The notes: a model not told the origin generated them from the letters alone. A DNA stretch of 64,000 bases from Sphingobacterium hungaricum (GCF_015210005.1 NZ_MU158697.1:372001-436000); one strand, 5' to 3'. Numbered from the stretch's first letter, positions 44,563 through 55,232 are shown. Program-made: numbers and translations.

Positions 44563-46035
44563 TTATTGGTCTCCAACAAACACAGAAACTGCTTTCTCAG
44601 TAGAATATAACATTGTATTAGTGACTTTAGCTTTAGCAATATCATAAATATACACTGAACCTTTCTTTTCTTTTGTTGAAGATGCATTATACGTTGATAT
44701 CAGAAACCTATTAGGGCTTGGAGTTGCCGCCATAAATTTCACAATATCACCAGACCCATCATCAGGAAGTTTAATGTATTCTTGAAATGCTAAACCTAAA
44801 TAAGATGCTCTATAAATTGTTCTTCCTATTGATATAAACCAATAATTCGATGGATCATAATAAATGTCTGTAATTTTATCTGGACTTGAGCCTATTGAGC
44901 TTAAATCACTTACAGCAAACTGAGACAGGTCGGAAGGAACGAAAAGAAAATTAAATGCGCTTTTAAATAAATATAATTTATTGTCCTTTTTAGTTAGATA
45001 ATAAAAATCTGGTACCCCAGTTATATATGTATTCATTCCATATAAAAAATCATGTCCTAACGTTGATTTATTGGTTATATAACTATCAAATGAGTAGTTG
45101 TAATCGTCAAAAACCCCGAACGAATTAAAGAGTATTCTTACTTTTTCGTTATTTGAATCATAAAGTGAAATTAAATATCCTCCAAAAAGAACACATTTAT
45201 ATAAATCTCCTGGTTCTACCTTATAATCTAATGGATCCGTATTAAATTTTTCAACGCCAACTATGCCATTTTCCATCACATGAAATTTGCCATTACTGAC
45301 TACATAAGCCTTTGATCCTCCAGTTGTGGCTTCATTAAACAACTGAGTAGGTTGAAAATTCATTGCTTCAGTCGTTGTTGCGCTATTATAGCGATATATT
45401 GGTTTGAATTCTCTAGTATCAATATTCATGACATTAAACTCAGCATCTTTGATAGTGAGATAAAGATGATAATAATATTGATTATTACCATCTTTAAGTC
45501 TTATACCACTTACTGAAACTGGATTTTTTCCAAGATTTTCTACATCTGGAATATTGACTTGTTCCAAAGCTTTTGAAGTATCAATGGCAGATTTTGCATA
45601 AAATACTGCATCTCCATCATCATTTTGTGTTAAGATGTAGTAACCTCTATTGTATACATTCGTAACATTTAAAATAAAACTATAAACTGTCTTAATTCCT
45701 GATAGATTATCAGTTACATAGAAACTACCGTAATTAATGCCGAACTTATCTGTTTTATAAGATAAATTTTTAGTTGTTGAAACAGTATCTTCAGAAATAA
45801 CCCACAAGAAAGATAAATTGGTCATATCATCTTTAGATAAAAGGCCAGAAACAGAAGGTTCTAAAATTAGTGTATCTCCATAGACTAAATCATAAACTCT
45901 TGAAGAGGCAGTCAACCCTTCTTTCACTCCCGAAATTGTTATAGTATTCTCATCTGAATATATATAGTTACCCAAATCTGGAGAGCAACTTGACATAAAT
46001 AGTGCGATTATTAAAAAATATTTTAAAATTTTCAT
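44563..46035 (-). CDS. PKD-like family lipoprotein
   Basis: 490 residues from ATG 46035 (MKILKYFLIIALFMSSC, lipobox Cys17); an ATG-like start at 46080 lies inside the DUF4843 gene and is rejected. N-terminal region about 25-140 reads like an Ig/PKD sandwich (TASSRVYDLVYGDTLILEPS, LSFLWVISEDTVS, FYVTDNLSGIKTVYSFILNV). The rest looks like a beta-propeller (RGYYILTQNDDGDAVFYA, YKCVLFGGYLISLYDSN, DIYYDPSNYWFISIGRTIYR). The family appears as the last member of SusCD/DUF4843 loci. Probably a surface substrate-binding lipoprotein; substrate unknown. Confidence 0.83.
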   Translation of the reverse strand: MKILKYFLIIALFMSSCSPDLGNYIYSDENTITISGVKEGLTASSRVYDLVYGDTLILEPSVSGLLSKDDMTNLSFLWVISEDTVSTTKNLSYKTDKFGINYGSFYVTDNLSGIKTVYSFILNVTNVYNRGYYILTQNDDGDAVFYAKSAIDTSKALEQVNIPDVENLGKNPVSVSGIRLKDGNNQYYYHLYLTIKDAEFNVMNIDTREFKPIYRYNSATTTEAMNFQPTQLFNEATTGGSKAYVVSNGKFHVMENGIVGVEKFNTDPLDYKVEPGDLYKCVLFGGYLISLYDSNNEKVRILFNSFGVFDDYNYSFDSYITNKSTLGHDFLYGMNTYITGVPDFYYLTKKDNKLYLFKSAFNFLFVPSDLSQFAVSDLSSIGSSPDKITDIYYDPSNYWFISIGRTIYRASYLGLAFQEYIKLPDDGSGDIVKFMAATPSPNRFLISTYNASSTKEKKGSVYIYDIAKAKVTNTMLYSTEKAVSVFVGDQ

Positions 46036-46045
46036 AACTTCTAAA

Positions 46046-46783
46046 TTATGGTAATAAAATTCTTGGTTTCGTTGAGTCATTTTCAGGATAAATCACATTA
46101 TCAATAAAAAATTTCTCTAAAGCCTGTATAAATGCGTAAGTAACTGGATACGATATCCAACTTGCTGAAGGTGGCATATTATTCCAATAATATCCTGTTG
46201 GATCCGCACCCTCTGGATAAATTTGAATCCATGCTTGATAAACTTCCTTATAATAAGTTCCGAAGTATATTTGCCATGTATTCCACCAACTTGGTTTAAT
46301 TAATTGATCTGTAAATGATATTTCAATTGATTTGTTATAAATATTTCCAACTTCAAAATCATTATTAGCTACTAAATCAAGTTTTAGTTTCATTATTTTA
46401 GTTTCTAATATCACATCGTTTTTAATAGTAACGTACAATGTATCTTCATATTCATTTGCTGGTATAACAAAGTCTGACAACTCTACTAACGCTGGATCAT
46501 AATCGGATTCTGATGAAATTGTAACACTATATTTTCTATCCACATTTGAAGATATTCCCATAATTCTAACTGGTATTTTAACTGTTGTTTCAGTGAGATA
46601 AATATCAGATATCAACGCAAAATTAAATCCCGTAGTATCAGCATATTTTTCTGGGCTATTAGTATCAGGGTTTGGTAATGCAAAGTAAACATAGCTTGAT
46701 TCTGTTTGATAAGTTTCAATGCTACCATCTTTTTTACATCCAAATAAAAGAACAATAACTAGTATATATAAAGACCTTTTCAT
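46046..46783 (-). CDS. DUF4843 domain lipoprotein
   Basis: 245 residues, lipobox LFGC (Cys16). The body matches DUF4843: SSYVYFALPNPD, FNFALISDIYLTETTVKIPVRIMG, YSVTISSESDYDPALVEL, PANEYEDTLYVTIKND, MKLKLDLVANNDFEVG, and a C-terminal helical part (WWNTWQIYFGTYYKEVYQAWIQI). Known as a companion of SusD in certain sigma/anti-sigma-controlled loci, probably on the cell surface. Adjacent genes lie 1-10 bases away, so one operon. Confidence 0.88.
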   Translation of the reverse strand: MKRSLYILVIVLLFGCKKDGSIETYQTESSYVYFALPNPDTNSPEKYADTTGFNFALISDIYLTETTVKIPVRIMGISSNVDRKYSVTISSESDYDPALVELSDFVIPANEYEDTLYVTIKNDVILETKIMKLKLDLVANNDFEVGNIYNKSIEISFTDQLIKPSWWNTWQIYFGTYYKEVYQAWIQIYPEGADPTGYYWNNMPPSASWISYPVTYAFIQALEKFFIDNVIYPENDSTKPRILLP

Positions 46784-46784
46784 A

Positions 46785-48257
46785 TTAATTAGGATTATAA
46801 GTTAACTCTTCTGTGGGAATTGGAAATTTGAATATAGACAGACTAGCATTAACATTTATTTCGCGATCTATATTTCTAAACATGCGTTTGTATGTAGTAA
46901 ATAAATTTCCGTCCCCAATGCTTTCTTTTCTAACTTCTTTGAACAAATACTCTTTCAAAGTGTCGCTGGTCATTCCTGTGCTACTTAAAGCTGTAAGACT
47001 TCTAGCTACTCTAACCTCATTAAAATAATCAATCGACTTCTGTAAATTAGTATCAACTAAACTTTCGCATGCTATCATATAAACCTGATGAAGCGTTATC
47101 ATTTTAATTTCATAAAAATTACTATATTCAGTATTATTTACTGGTAGAGAAGATGTGTCATATTTAATGAATCTCCATTGTGCTAAGTTATAACCAAACC
47201 ATTTTCCAAATCTATAATCATTTGTACTACCATGGGGAGCTTCTGTGTATAATGAGGATCCTAAATTTGGATCTGGATAAATATAATAGTTGCTTTCTAG
47301 TACTGAAGTAGCTAATTCTGGCAAATAATAGGTTGCTTTTGTTTTTAAATCACGAATATATAGACCAAAAAGATTTTCCATATTCATTTTTATATCTACA
47401 TTTAGTCCTGTAGGATTATTTAAATCCGAATCTATTGTAAGTCTAAAAGTTGGTGATAATTTTAATTCTGCAATTATTTCTTCTGCAATTTCACCAGCTT
47501 TAGATGCATCACCCTTCCATTGATAAACCATTGCTCTCATCGCTTTTACTCCATAATAATTGATACGTTCTCCTCTTTTATCAATCAGTGAGTTGTATTG
47601 TTCGTATTGATTCGTATTCAAGTTTGCAGATCGAGAATTGGTAATCACGGGATCATTTTGTAAAGCTAATTCCGCTTCTTCCAAATCTCTAATCAGAAAA
47701 TCTATGAATTCTTGGGCGGAACTAAATTTAGTTGCTACATAATCAACTTTATCACGATATGAAATTGCTGTAGCTGATAGACCTTCAACGCTAATGCATG
47801 GCCCAAAATATTTAAGTAATTCAAAATGAATTAGACTTCTTAAACCAAGCGTTTCACCCTTTATGATATTATAGTATGGATCATCCTTAATATTATCTAA
47901 GTTTTGTAGAATAATATTGCATTGATTTATTAAATTATAGGACTCATTCCAAAAATTGGTTAAAAAAGGGTTAACTTTAGAATGAAGATAATTGTATTGG
48001 CTGGCTTCATAAAGTTCATGACTTGTACTTGTAATCTTATAATATCCTACTAATGTTTCAACGAAACCATATTTCATTTCTCGACCATATAGATCAGTAC
48101 TTGTCAATCCAAAATAAACATTTGCTAGTGCGGCTTCAAAGCCACTCCTCGTGGAAAATAAATCTGGTTCGTAAGCAACATTAGAAGGTTGGACATCCAA
48201 ATATTTATCACAACTACAGCATATAATAAGTGTTATAATAAAAAGTATCTTTTTCAT
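46785..48257 (-). CDS. SusD/RagB family nutrient-binding lipoprotein
   Basis: 490 residues; lipobox CCSC then DKYLDVQPSN, the family opening. Helical TPR-like scaffold: YNLINQCNIILQNLDNI, GETLGLRSLIHFELLKYFGPCI, YYGVKAMRAMVYQWKGDASKAGEIA, and the C-terminal NEVRVARSLTAL..LFKEVRKESIGDGNLF..FPIPTEEL. It forms the surface lid of the SusC transporter encoded just upstream (2-base gap). Substrate not predictable. Confidence 0.93.
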   Translation of the reverse strand: MKKILFIITLIICCSCDKYLDVQPSNVAYEPDLFSTRSGFEAALANVYFGLTSTDLYGREMKYGFVETLVGYYKITSTSHELYEASQYNYLHSKVNPFLTNFWNESYNLINQCNIILQNLDNIKDDPYYNIIKGETLGLRSLIHFELLKYFGPCISVEGLSATAISYRDKVDYVATKFSSAQEFIDFLIRDLEEAELALQNDPVITNSRSANLNTNQYEQYNSLIDKRGERINYYGVKAMRAMVYQWKGDASKAGEIAEEIIAELKLSPTFRLTIDSDLNNPTGLNVDIKMNMENLFGLYIRDLKTKATYYLPELATSVLESNYYIYPDPNLGSSLYTEAPHGSTNDYRFGKWFGYNLAQWRFIKYDTSSLPVNNTEYSNFYEIKMITLHQVYMIACESLVDTNLQKSIDYFNEVRVARSLTALSSTGMTSDTLKEYLFKEVRKESIGDGNLFTTYKRMFRNIDREINVNASLSIFKFPIPTEELTYNPN

Positions 48258-48259
48258 AA

Positions 48260-51200
48260 TTAATATTGTATTAAAAGTCCAAAATTATATGTCCTTGCAT
48301 AAGGATAAGAGGTTCCTCTTTCCATTTGTACGGTGCTGTAGCGGAATATATCATTGCACGAAAAATTAAACTTTGCCCTTTGTAATTTGAATTTTGATAA
48401 AATCTTTGGTGGAATTTCATAATTAAGATTTAGCGTCGAAAACCTTAAATAATTCTCTCTTTGTACAAACCTGCTAGATATTTGAGTAATTGTTTGATCA
48501 GAAATACTCTTAAACATGGCTACATCTCCAGGTTGTTGCCAACGATCTTCCAAAACTCGGATATCTGCATTTACATAAGGATCATTATTTTCAACTTTAT
48601 CCATTAGGGTTTGATTATAAATATCGCCTCCTACTGTATAATTAAAAATTAATTGAGCCGAAAATCTTTTGTAATTAAATGTTGTTCCAAATGTTCCAAA
48701 AAGATTAGGTTCGGCATTACCTACAACCACTTGATCATTAGCATTCCATGTAAAAGTTCTATTCCCATTAATATCCAAATAAACCTCTCTACCGGTTGCA
48801 GGATCTATACCTAATGAGCGAACAGCTGTAATATTACTTAAAGATTCTCCTTCTTGATAGTATTGTGAGGGTGCTGTTATTGGATCATCAGGATCAGTAG
48901 ATAGCATGGATTCATTCAGAGCTTTTAGCTCATCTGATATTTCTAACAACTTGCTCCTGTTTTGGATGGCACTAAAATTCAACAACCATAAGATATCATT
49001 TTCTGTATTTTTGTAAACTTGAAAACTACTGCTAATTTCAAATCCTTTGTTACTAACCTTACCTAAATTTTGATAAAACATATTATTGGCAAAACCAAAT
49101 GATGGCGCAACACTAATAGTAGATATCATGTCGGTAGTTAATTTATCATAAATATTAGCCTTGATATTGATAGCATTGTTAAATAAACCTAATTCTATTC
49201 CACCAGAATTTTGTTTAATTTGTGGCCAACGAAGACTTTCATTTCCTTGACTAGAATAAACTGCAGCATATTGATTCAGGTATACATAATTATTTATAAA
49301 AGTATACCCTGTAGTAGTCATATCTGCACTGAAGCTATCTGATCCATTTATGCCGGTATTAGCAAAAATTTTCAAATTAGAAACGATGTTATTTTTAAAC
49401 CACTCCTCCTTATGCAAATTATAAGCTAAACCAAAACTATAAAATTGTCCATATCTATTATCGTTTCCAAATTGTGAAGAACCATCCAATCTATAGGAGG
49501 TTGTAGCATAAATTTTATTATCATAAGCATATGTGAAACTTCCTGCTAATGACACTAATCTTATAGGACTAGATATTACACTGGGCATAATATAGGAAGG
49601 ATTATATTGCAAAGCTTGACTAGCATTCATAAAACGATCATCAACAAATCCTATATAATTATGCTCTGTACTATTAGTATTTTGGTTAATTATTTCTGCC
49701 ACACCTAATACTGAAATGCTATGCTTTTTTATTGATTTTGTATAATTCAGGGATGCATTTGCACTATAATTGAAACTATCTCCTGATATTTCATCCAGTG
49801 AACCTTTGTAAGACGGATCTGTTTCTTCTGCATAAATTGAAAGAAAAGGTGAACTATAATATTGTTGTTCTACAAAAGTTCGTCCTATTACACCTTTAAC
49901 ATTAAACAATAAGTTCTTTAATATACGCCATTCAATATCAATGTTATTTGCGATGTAGTTTGTTGTTGTGTAATTCAAATATGGGAATTGTGCATCATAG
50001 ATTGGATTAAATTGGGTTGCGCCAAAATTATAGTCTCCATCATAATTATTATAGGAAGCAATTATTTCTCCGTTTTCATCGTAAATTTTCTCATAAGGAT
50101 TTAATCGAGTATATGTCGAAAAGTCCCCGTAAGGGCTGTTTGATTCTTTCGTGTATTGATATGTAGCATAATTTCTAAAGGTAAACTTATTAGGAATTCG
50201 ATAAAGTAAATTAAATCCAGCTCCACCTCTTTCTCTACCCGACTCTTTCATAGCGCCTAGGAAATTATTGTAATTTCCATCAATGCTATATCTTACTGGA
50301 TCACTACCACCTTCCATACGAATACTGTGCGCTACCGAAATGGTGCTTTGTACAGGCTGTGAAAGCCAATACGTATCTGTCCCTGCCTGCACATCGGATA
50401 ACCTTTGATTATATAAATTAGTTAGAAATTCATTTTCCATAAGTCTATCCGTAGCATCATTTAATTTGCTCGTGTAAAGTCCAGCCAAACTTTCGTAAGC
50501 TAACTTTTCACTAGCATTCATTAAACTATAATCTGACAAATCAACTATGGTTACTGATGGTTTTGCATCGTATGTGACTGTAAACTTACCCTCTTTTGGA
50601 AGTCTAGTTTCTATAACGATTACTCCATTTCCTCCTCTTGATCCATATAGAATAGTGGAGCTAGCATCTTTTAGAATTGAGATAGTTTCTATTCTATTTA
50701 CATCCAAGTCATATAAGGCAGCAAGAGAAATCTCGAAACCATCTACAATTACTAATGGCGCATTTACAGCATAATCTCCTACACTAGATATCCCTCGAAT
50801 ATTAATTTCAGGAATAACATTAGGATTGGAACCATTTATAACGCCTTCATCAACTTTAAATGCAGGATCTATACTTTGCAATACAGAAAAGATATTGTTA
50901 TTATTAAATTTCTCTAACTCCTTACGCGTAATGGTTGTCGCAGCTCCAGTAAAACTTTCCTTAGAAATTTTAGAATAACCTGTAACGACTACATCTTCTA
51001 TTAGGTTATCTTCCAGAACTAAATGTATAGCAATAGAAGTTTTATTTTCAACTTCAAATTCTTGTGTTAGATAACCAAGCATGGTAACTTGAATTTTAGA
51101 GTCAGCTTTTACACCTATAGTAAATAACCCATTTTCATCTGATTTAGCCACTAACTTAGCCATATCTGGCACCCTAATAGTAGCCCCTTGAACAGGCTTA

Positions 51201-51649
51201 TTATCTTCATCTAATATTGTACCTCGCAAAAGATATACATCCTGCGTAACGCTTAGCTTATCAGGCATCGTCATTGAAATATCTTTAGGTAGCGGTTCCA
51301 CAATAATAGTTTTATTACTAATGGATAACTTAAAATTTTGTCCTTTTGATAATTCAGCGAGTACATTTGATACTGGCTGATTCTGCACATTAATCGTAAT
51401 TAATTTTGCATTTTGAAAAAGTTTGAGGTCTCCTAAAAAATCAAGTCCTGTTTGACTTCTTATTTTAGTTAGTACCTTTTCTATTTTTTCATTTTTCTCA
51501 TTCAAAGAAATATTTTGAGCATTAGCAAGGGAAATTGAAAACATAAAAAAGATAGATAGTATATAAATGATCTTTCTATATTTATTAATTGCCTGTTGTA
51601 ATTTTAATTCTTTGAATAGTCTATGTTTCTCATATAAATTTAAATTCAT
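48260..51649 (-). CDS. SusC/RagA TonB-linked outer-membrane transporter with STN signalling domain
   Basis: 1129 residues. Long N-region before the signal core (about 27-45, ending SLANAQ); STN secretin/TonB domain (about 50-110) for signalling to FecR; carboxypeptidase-like regulatory domain (about 135-215: LRGTILDEDNKPVQGATIRVP); plug with EDVVVTGYSKISKESFTGAATTI and INIRGISS; then a large barrel ending RTYNFGLLIQY with the terminal aromatic. Imports its ligand through the outer membrane in a TonB-dependent way and, through the STN domain, should trigger the FecR/sigma pair upstream. No glycan-degrading enzyme accompanies it. Confidence 0.95.
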   Translation of the reverse strand: MNLNLYEKHRLFKELKLQQAINKYRKIIYILSIFFMFSISLANAQNISLNEKNEKIEKVLTKIRSQTGLDFLGDLKLFQNAKLITINVQNQPVSNVLAELSKGQNFKLSISNKTIIVEPLPKDISMTMPDKLSVTQDVYLLRGTILDEDNKPVQGATIRVPDMAKLVAKSDENGLFTIGVKADSKIQVTMLGYLTQEFEVENKTSIAIHLVLEDNLIEDVVVTGYSKISKESFTGAATTITRKELEKFNNNNIFSVLQSIDPAFKVDEGVINGSNPNVIPEINIRGISSVGDYAVNAPLVIVDGFEISLAALYDLDVNRIETISILKDASSTILYGSRGGNGVIVIETRLPKEGKFTVTYDAKPSVTIVDLSDYSLMNASEKLAYESLAGLYTSKLNDATDRLMENEFLTNLYNQRLSDVQAGTDTYWLSQPVQSTISVAHSIRMEGGSDPVRYSIDGNYNNFLGAMKESGRERGGAGFNLLYRIPNKFTFRNYATYQYTKESNSPYGDFSTYTRLNPYEKIYDENGEIIASYNNYDGDYNFGATQFNPIYDAQFPYLNYTTTNYIANNIDIEWRILKNLLFNVKGVIGRTFVEQQYYSSPFLSIYAEETDPSYKGSLDEISGDSFNYSANASLNYTKSIKKHSISVLGVAEIINQNTNSTEHNYIGFVDDRFMNASQALQYNPSYIMPSVISSPIRLVSLAGSFTYAYDNKIYATTSYRLDGSSQFGNDNRYGQFYSFGLAYNLHKEEWFKNNIVSNLKIFANTGINGSDSFSADMTTTGYTFINNYVYLNQYAAVYSSQGNESLRWPQIKQNSGGIELGLFNNAINIKANIYDKLTTDMISTISVAPSFGFANNMFYQNLGKVSNKGFEISSSFQVYKNTENDILWLLNFSAIQNRSKLLEISDELKALNESMLSTDPDDPITAPSQYYQEGESLSNITAVRSLGIDPATGREVYLDINGNRTFTWNANDQVVVGNAEPNLFGTFGTTFNYKRFSAQLIFNYTVGGDIYNQTLMDKVENNDPYVNADIRVLEDRWQQPGDVAMFKSISDQTITQISSRFVQRENYLRFSTLNLNYEIPPKILSKFKLQRAKFNFSCNDIFRYSTVQMERGTSYPYARTYNFGLLIQY

Positions 51650-51652
51650 TTA

Positions 51653-52762
51653 TCAGATTAATTTTTGGTAGATAAATATTTTGTTATGTTCAACTTTATA
51701 GGTTATAGGCATCGTTTTTTCTAACAATTTCAACACATCAAGTAAGGATTTTTTTCTATCAATTTGACCGAAAACTTGTTTTGATTGTAATGATTTGCTT
51801 ATTTCAAATTCCACACCATACCAGTTAGATAACTTTTCTGATATTTCTTGCAATGTTAAATGCGAGAAATCAAAATAGCCCGATTTCCAATCTATGAATC
51901 GTTCAATATTGGCGTCTTTTTGTATCATTGCTCCATCGTAAATTTGATTTTGATATAATTGAATTGAATTATTCTCTAAATGATTATTTTTAATTTGAAC
52001 ATGCCCTTCCAATAAAGCAACTTCGTATTGCTTTTTATACGAGTTTACGTTAAAATGCGCACCAAGAACCTCAAGCGTATGTTGCTTTGTCTTTACAAAA
52101 AAAGCTGGATGATTTTTTAATTCTTTACTTGAAACAACTTCAAAATAGGCTTCTCCTTCTAGAGATACTTCCCTGCTATTTTCTGAAAATTTGATCGGAT
52201 AAGTGATTTTCGATTTTGAGTTGATCCAGACTTGCGAACCATCGCTCAATTCAAAATTTACGATACCCCCGTAATTTGTTTGAATTGTATTATATACTAG
52301 CACATCGCTATCGTATTTTTCAATATAAATTAATTGACCCTCCTGATTTCGGGTAATCAAATAGGAATTTGCGTCAATAGTATCAAATTGCTTAAGATCG
52401 TCCAGTTTATAGGTTGAACCATCTTCCAAAATAATAATTGCGTTATTGCCAGTTGGAGCAAGTTTTTCATTTTGAGCGACTAAATCTTGTGGGTCTTCTT
52501 GATTTACTCGAATAAAGAAAAATGTAGAAAATAAAAGTACCGAAGCTGCGACTAAAACATGAAGCCAATAGTTTTTCTGACTAGATGGCAAAGGAATTTC
52601 TGAGTCCAGCTTCTTATCCATCGAATCAAGCATCTGATTGATTTCTGAAAAATCGATCGGCTTATCTGCATTGTACTGAGCTAACCAATCTTCTATCAAT
52701 TGACACTCCTCAACAGTGCATTCGCCGCGAATATATTTTTTAAATAATTCGCTATTAATCAT
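51653..52762 (-). CDS. FecR-type anti-sigma factor
   Basis: 369 residues. Cytoplasmic N-part (1-65) that would hold the sigma factor, one transmembrane helix (about 67-86: VLVAASVLLFSTFFFIRV), then the periplasmic FecR domain (NYGGIVNFELSDGSQVWINSKSKITYPIKFSENSREVSLEGEAYFEV) and a C-terminal DUF4974 (DFSHLTLQEISEKLSNWYGVEFEI, LLDVLKLLEKTMPITYK), typical of Bacteroidota FecR proteins. Transmits the SusC STN signal to the ECF sigma factor encoded 72 bases upstream. Confidence 0.94.
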   Translation of the reverse strand: MINSELFKKYIRGECTVEECQLIEDWLAQYNADKPIDFSEINQMLDSMDKKLDSEIPLPSSQKNYWLHVLVAASVLLFSTFFFIRVNQEDPQDLVAQNEKLAPTGNNAIIILEDGSTYKLDDLKQFDTIDANSYLITRNQEGQLIYIEKYDSDVLVYNTIQTNYGGIVNFELSDGSQVWINSKSKITYPIKFSENSREVSLEGEAYFEVVSSKELKNHPAFFVKTKQHTLEVLGAHFNVNSYKKQYEVALLEGHVQIKNNHLENNSIQLYQNQIYDGAMIQKDANIERFIDWKSGYFDFSHLTLQEISEKLSNWYGVEFEISKSLQSKQVFGQIDRKKSLLDVLKLLEKTMPITYKVEHNKIFIYQKLI

Positions 52763-52834
52763 AAACTATTTAATTAAGTTAATACCTTTTTTAGGCGTAT
52801 TTGGGAAATGACAATTTTGGGGGCATGATTGTCC

Positions 52835-53395
52835 CTAAAAAAATAGAATTGAACCAAATTTGGTTTTGATGCTCTTGACAATTGACGAATACTGATTCCG
52901 AACAGTCTTTTCGGACATACCAAGCTCTTCTGCGATTTCTGGATTTTTATAACCCTCTATCCTCATTTTTACCATCTGTTTTTGGCGGTCGGAAAAACGA
53001 TTTAGATAATTGTCGATTTCAACATCAAACTGCTTTTCCCTGATTAAAAAATCAGTGTCATTCTGATGAGTATTCGAAAAATGACTTAGGGATTCAACAA
53101 AAACGTGAACTCTCTGAGAACTAGAAATTTGATTTAAGATTCTGTTTTTAAGCATTTTAAAAACATAATACCTGAATTCCCCTTGAAGAATTATAGATTG
53201 GCTATCATTCCATAGTTTAATAAATAGCTCAGACACCACATCTTCGGCCTCTTGCTTATTTTCCAGTTTTTGATAGGCATAAATAAGTAATGGTTTCTTA
53301 TATCTATTGTACAACTCCGTAAAAGCATGAGGATTCCGGTCATTAATCAGCATTAACAACTCATTATCAGAACTATGAATAAATTTATTTTTCAC
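52835..53395 (-). CDS. ECF sigma factor of the SusCD locus
   Basis: 186 residues with region 2 (PHAFTELYNRYKKPLLIYAYQKLENKQEAEDVVSELFIKLW) and region 4 HTH (QKQMVKMRIEGYKNPEIAEELGMSEKTVRNQY). Matches the Bacteroidota RpoE-like ECF group that pairs with FecR. First gene of the locus. The 255-base upstream interval (53396-53650) is very A+T-rich and shows no clear TAnnTTTG box on this strand, so it may be transcribed from a promoter I cannot recognise. Confidence 0.94.
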   Translation of the reverse strand: MKNKFIHSSDNELLMLINDRNPHAFTELYNRYKKPLLIYAYQKLENKQEAEDVVSELFIKLWNDSQSIILQGEFRYYVFKMLKNRILNQISSSQRVHVFVESLSHFSNTHQNDTDFLIREKQFDVEIDNYLNRFSDRQKQMVKMRIEGYKNPEIAEELGMSEKTVRNQYSSIVKSIKTKFGSILFF

Positions 53396-53650
53396 AAAAA
53401 CAAAATCTCAAAACCCCTAACTGGTTATAACTATTAAAAAATTAAAATATTTAGAAGTTTTACTGCATGAAAACAACTAATATTTTAGGAAAATGCTTTC
53501 ATAAGGCTTTATTAACCACCAAATTAATAATTTTTTAAATTATAATCAAACTAGTAGTTAAATAATATTATAAAACAACGAGTAAGTATGGCTTTCGCTA
53601 CAAAATTGATGGAAAATAAATGAAAATATATTTAGGAATAAAATCTCAAC

Positions 53651-55078
53651 CTAACACTCCGGCAAGCTTAAAGGAATTTGGATAGCTAGACCGCCATCGG
53701 CAGTTTCTTTGTACTTGACGTTCATGTCCTGCGCAGTATCCCACATAGTACTCACAACTGCATCCAATGAAACTTTAGCTTTGTCTGGGTTAGATTGCAG
53801 AGCCAGCTGCGCGGCGGTGATCGCCTTTATGGCGCCCATGGTATTTCGTTCGATGCATGGAATCTGCACCAACCCACCGATCGGGTCACAGGTTAGGCCC
53901 AAATGATGTTCCATGGCGATTTCGGCAGCCATCAAAACTTGGCGTTGTGATCCGCCCAAACATTCGGTCAAAGCTCCTGCAGCCATTGCTGAAGAAACAC
54001 CAATTTCAGCTTGGCATCCACCCATTGCGGCAGAAATAGTCGCGCCCTTTTTGAAAATTGATCCGATTTCTGATGCTGTCGCAATGAACTGAATAATTTT
54101 GTCTTCTGAATAACAATCGTAAAACGTAATGTAATATTGCAGCACTGCTGGAATTACTCCCGCAGCCCCATTCGTCGGCGCGGTAACCACACGCCCGAAG
54201 GATGCGTTTTCTTCATTTACCGCTAATGCAAAACAACTTACCCAATCCAAAATATAACCAAAATCTTTACCCCCTTCGCGAATGGACGCCATCCATTCCT
54301 CATAATTGGAATAGGCTTTTCCTTTTAATAATCGTTGATTGAGTTTGGCAGCACGACGCTCAACATGTAGCCCTCCAGGAAGCACGCCAGAAGTATGACA
54401 CCCTTTATAAATACAATCTTTCAACGTATTGAATATTTGCAAAACGCCATCTTTCGTTTCTTTTTCAGAACGCCAAGCCAATTCGTTTTCCAGCACCAAT
54501 TCTGAAATTTTTAATCCTGTTCGCATACACCAAACCATTAATTGCTGAGCTGTATGGACTGGAAATGGCAAATCTACTTCTGACAACACACCTTCACTAT
54601 CATTTTCCTGAACAACGAAACCACCACCGATGCTATAATACGTTTGTGAAATGGCAGTTTCATCATCGAAGAATGCTTGAAAAGTCAACGCGTTCGGATG
54701 AAAGGGAAGACTTTCTGTGTAAAGAAACAACAGGTCTTCCGTATATTTAAAGGAAATTACTTTTTCGTTGCCTATGACAATTTGATTGGATGTTTTGATC
54801 TGTTCAACTTTTGGCAATACCTGATACACATCAAAAGTCACCGGATCATCTCCACTAAGTCCTAACAATACGGCGATATCCGTTCCATGACCAGTTCCTG
54901 TTTTAGCTAAAGAACCGTACAAGAGAATTTTGATTCCTACCAATTGAGACAGATTCTTTTGAACTTTTAAAAGCTCGACAAACCGCTGCGCCGCTCGCCA
55001 AGGCCCTAAGGTATGCGAACTGGAAGGTCCGATACCGATTTTAAACATATCAAATATTGAAATTTGTTCAGATGCCAT
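53651..55078 (-). CDS. sdaA: L-serine ammonia-lyase (single-chain, iron-sulfur)
   Basis: Deaminates L-serine to pyruvate and ammonia. 475 residues from ATG 55078 ([27 protein letters not shown]); an upstream start at 55099 overlaps the promoter box. N-terminal beta domain ([12 protein letters not shown] is the signature) fused to the alpha domain. Iron-sulfur cysteines are visible in [30 protein letters not shown]. Single-chain type as in gamma-proteobacterial SdaA. Monocistronic. Confidence 0.95.
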   Translation of the reverse strand: MASEQISIFDMFKIGIGPSSSHTLGPWRAAQRFVELLKVQKNLSQLVGIKILLYGSLAKTGTGHGTDIAVLLGLSGDDPVTFDVYQVLPKVEQIKTSNQIVIGNEKVISFKYTEDLLFLYTESLPFHPNALTFQAFFDDETAISQTYYSIGGGFVVQENDSEGVLSEVDLPFPVHTAQQLMVWCMRTGLKISELVLENELAWRSEKETKDGVLQIFNTLKDCIYKGCHTSGVLPGGLHVERRAAKLNQRLLKGKAYSNYEEWMASIREGGKDFGYILDWVSCFALAVNEENASFGRVVTAPTNGAAGVIPAVLQYYITFYDCYSEDKIIQFIATASEIGSIFKKGATISAAMGGCQAEIGVSSAMAAGALTECLGGSQRQVLMAAEIAMEHHLGLTCDPIGGLVQIPCIERNTMGAIKAITAAQLALQSNPDKAKVSLDAVVSTMWDTAQDMNVKYKETADGGLAIQIPLSLPEC

Positions 55079-55096
55079 GTCGTTTAATAAGATTAA

Positions 55097-55104
55097 CAAA
55101 CTTA
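55097..55104 (-). promoter_or_regulatory. Putative -7 box of the L-serine dehydratase gene
   Basis: TAAGTTTG on the minus strand, 18 bases before the ATG at 55078. No TTG at a good -33 distance. Confidence 0.38.
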
Positions 55105-55204
55105 TCGTTTATTCTTCAAAAATTCCTGTTAAGTTTTACACTAGTTCACATTAAATCAAAAGGATTTACCAATTAAAAAGCGTTTCCAACATAACCGATA
55201 ACGA

Positions 55205-55232
55205 GAAAAGGCCAGCTTTCGCCGACCTTTTC
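55205..55232 (-). terminator. Terminator of the GH3 gene
   Basis: On the minus strand GAAAAGGTCGGC, loop GAAA, GCTGGCCTTTTC: 12 pairs including two G-T wobbles. The T-run lies mostly within the stem. It separates the GH3 gene from the L-serine dehydratase gene. Confidence 0.72.

Noticed and set aside
53467..53538. 23-codon plus-strand ORF (MKTTNILGKCFHKALL...) upstream of the ECF sigma gene
   Set aside because: Too short and in very A+T-rich DNA; no promoter box or other support.
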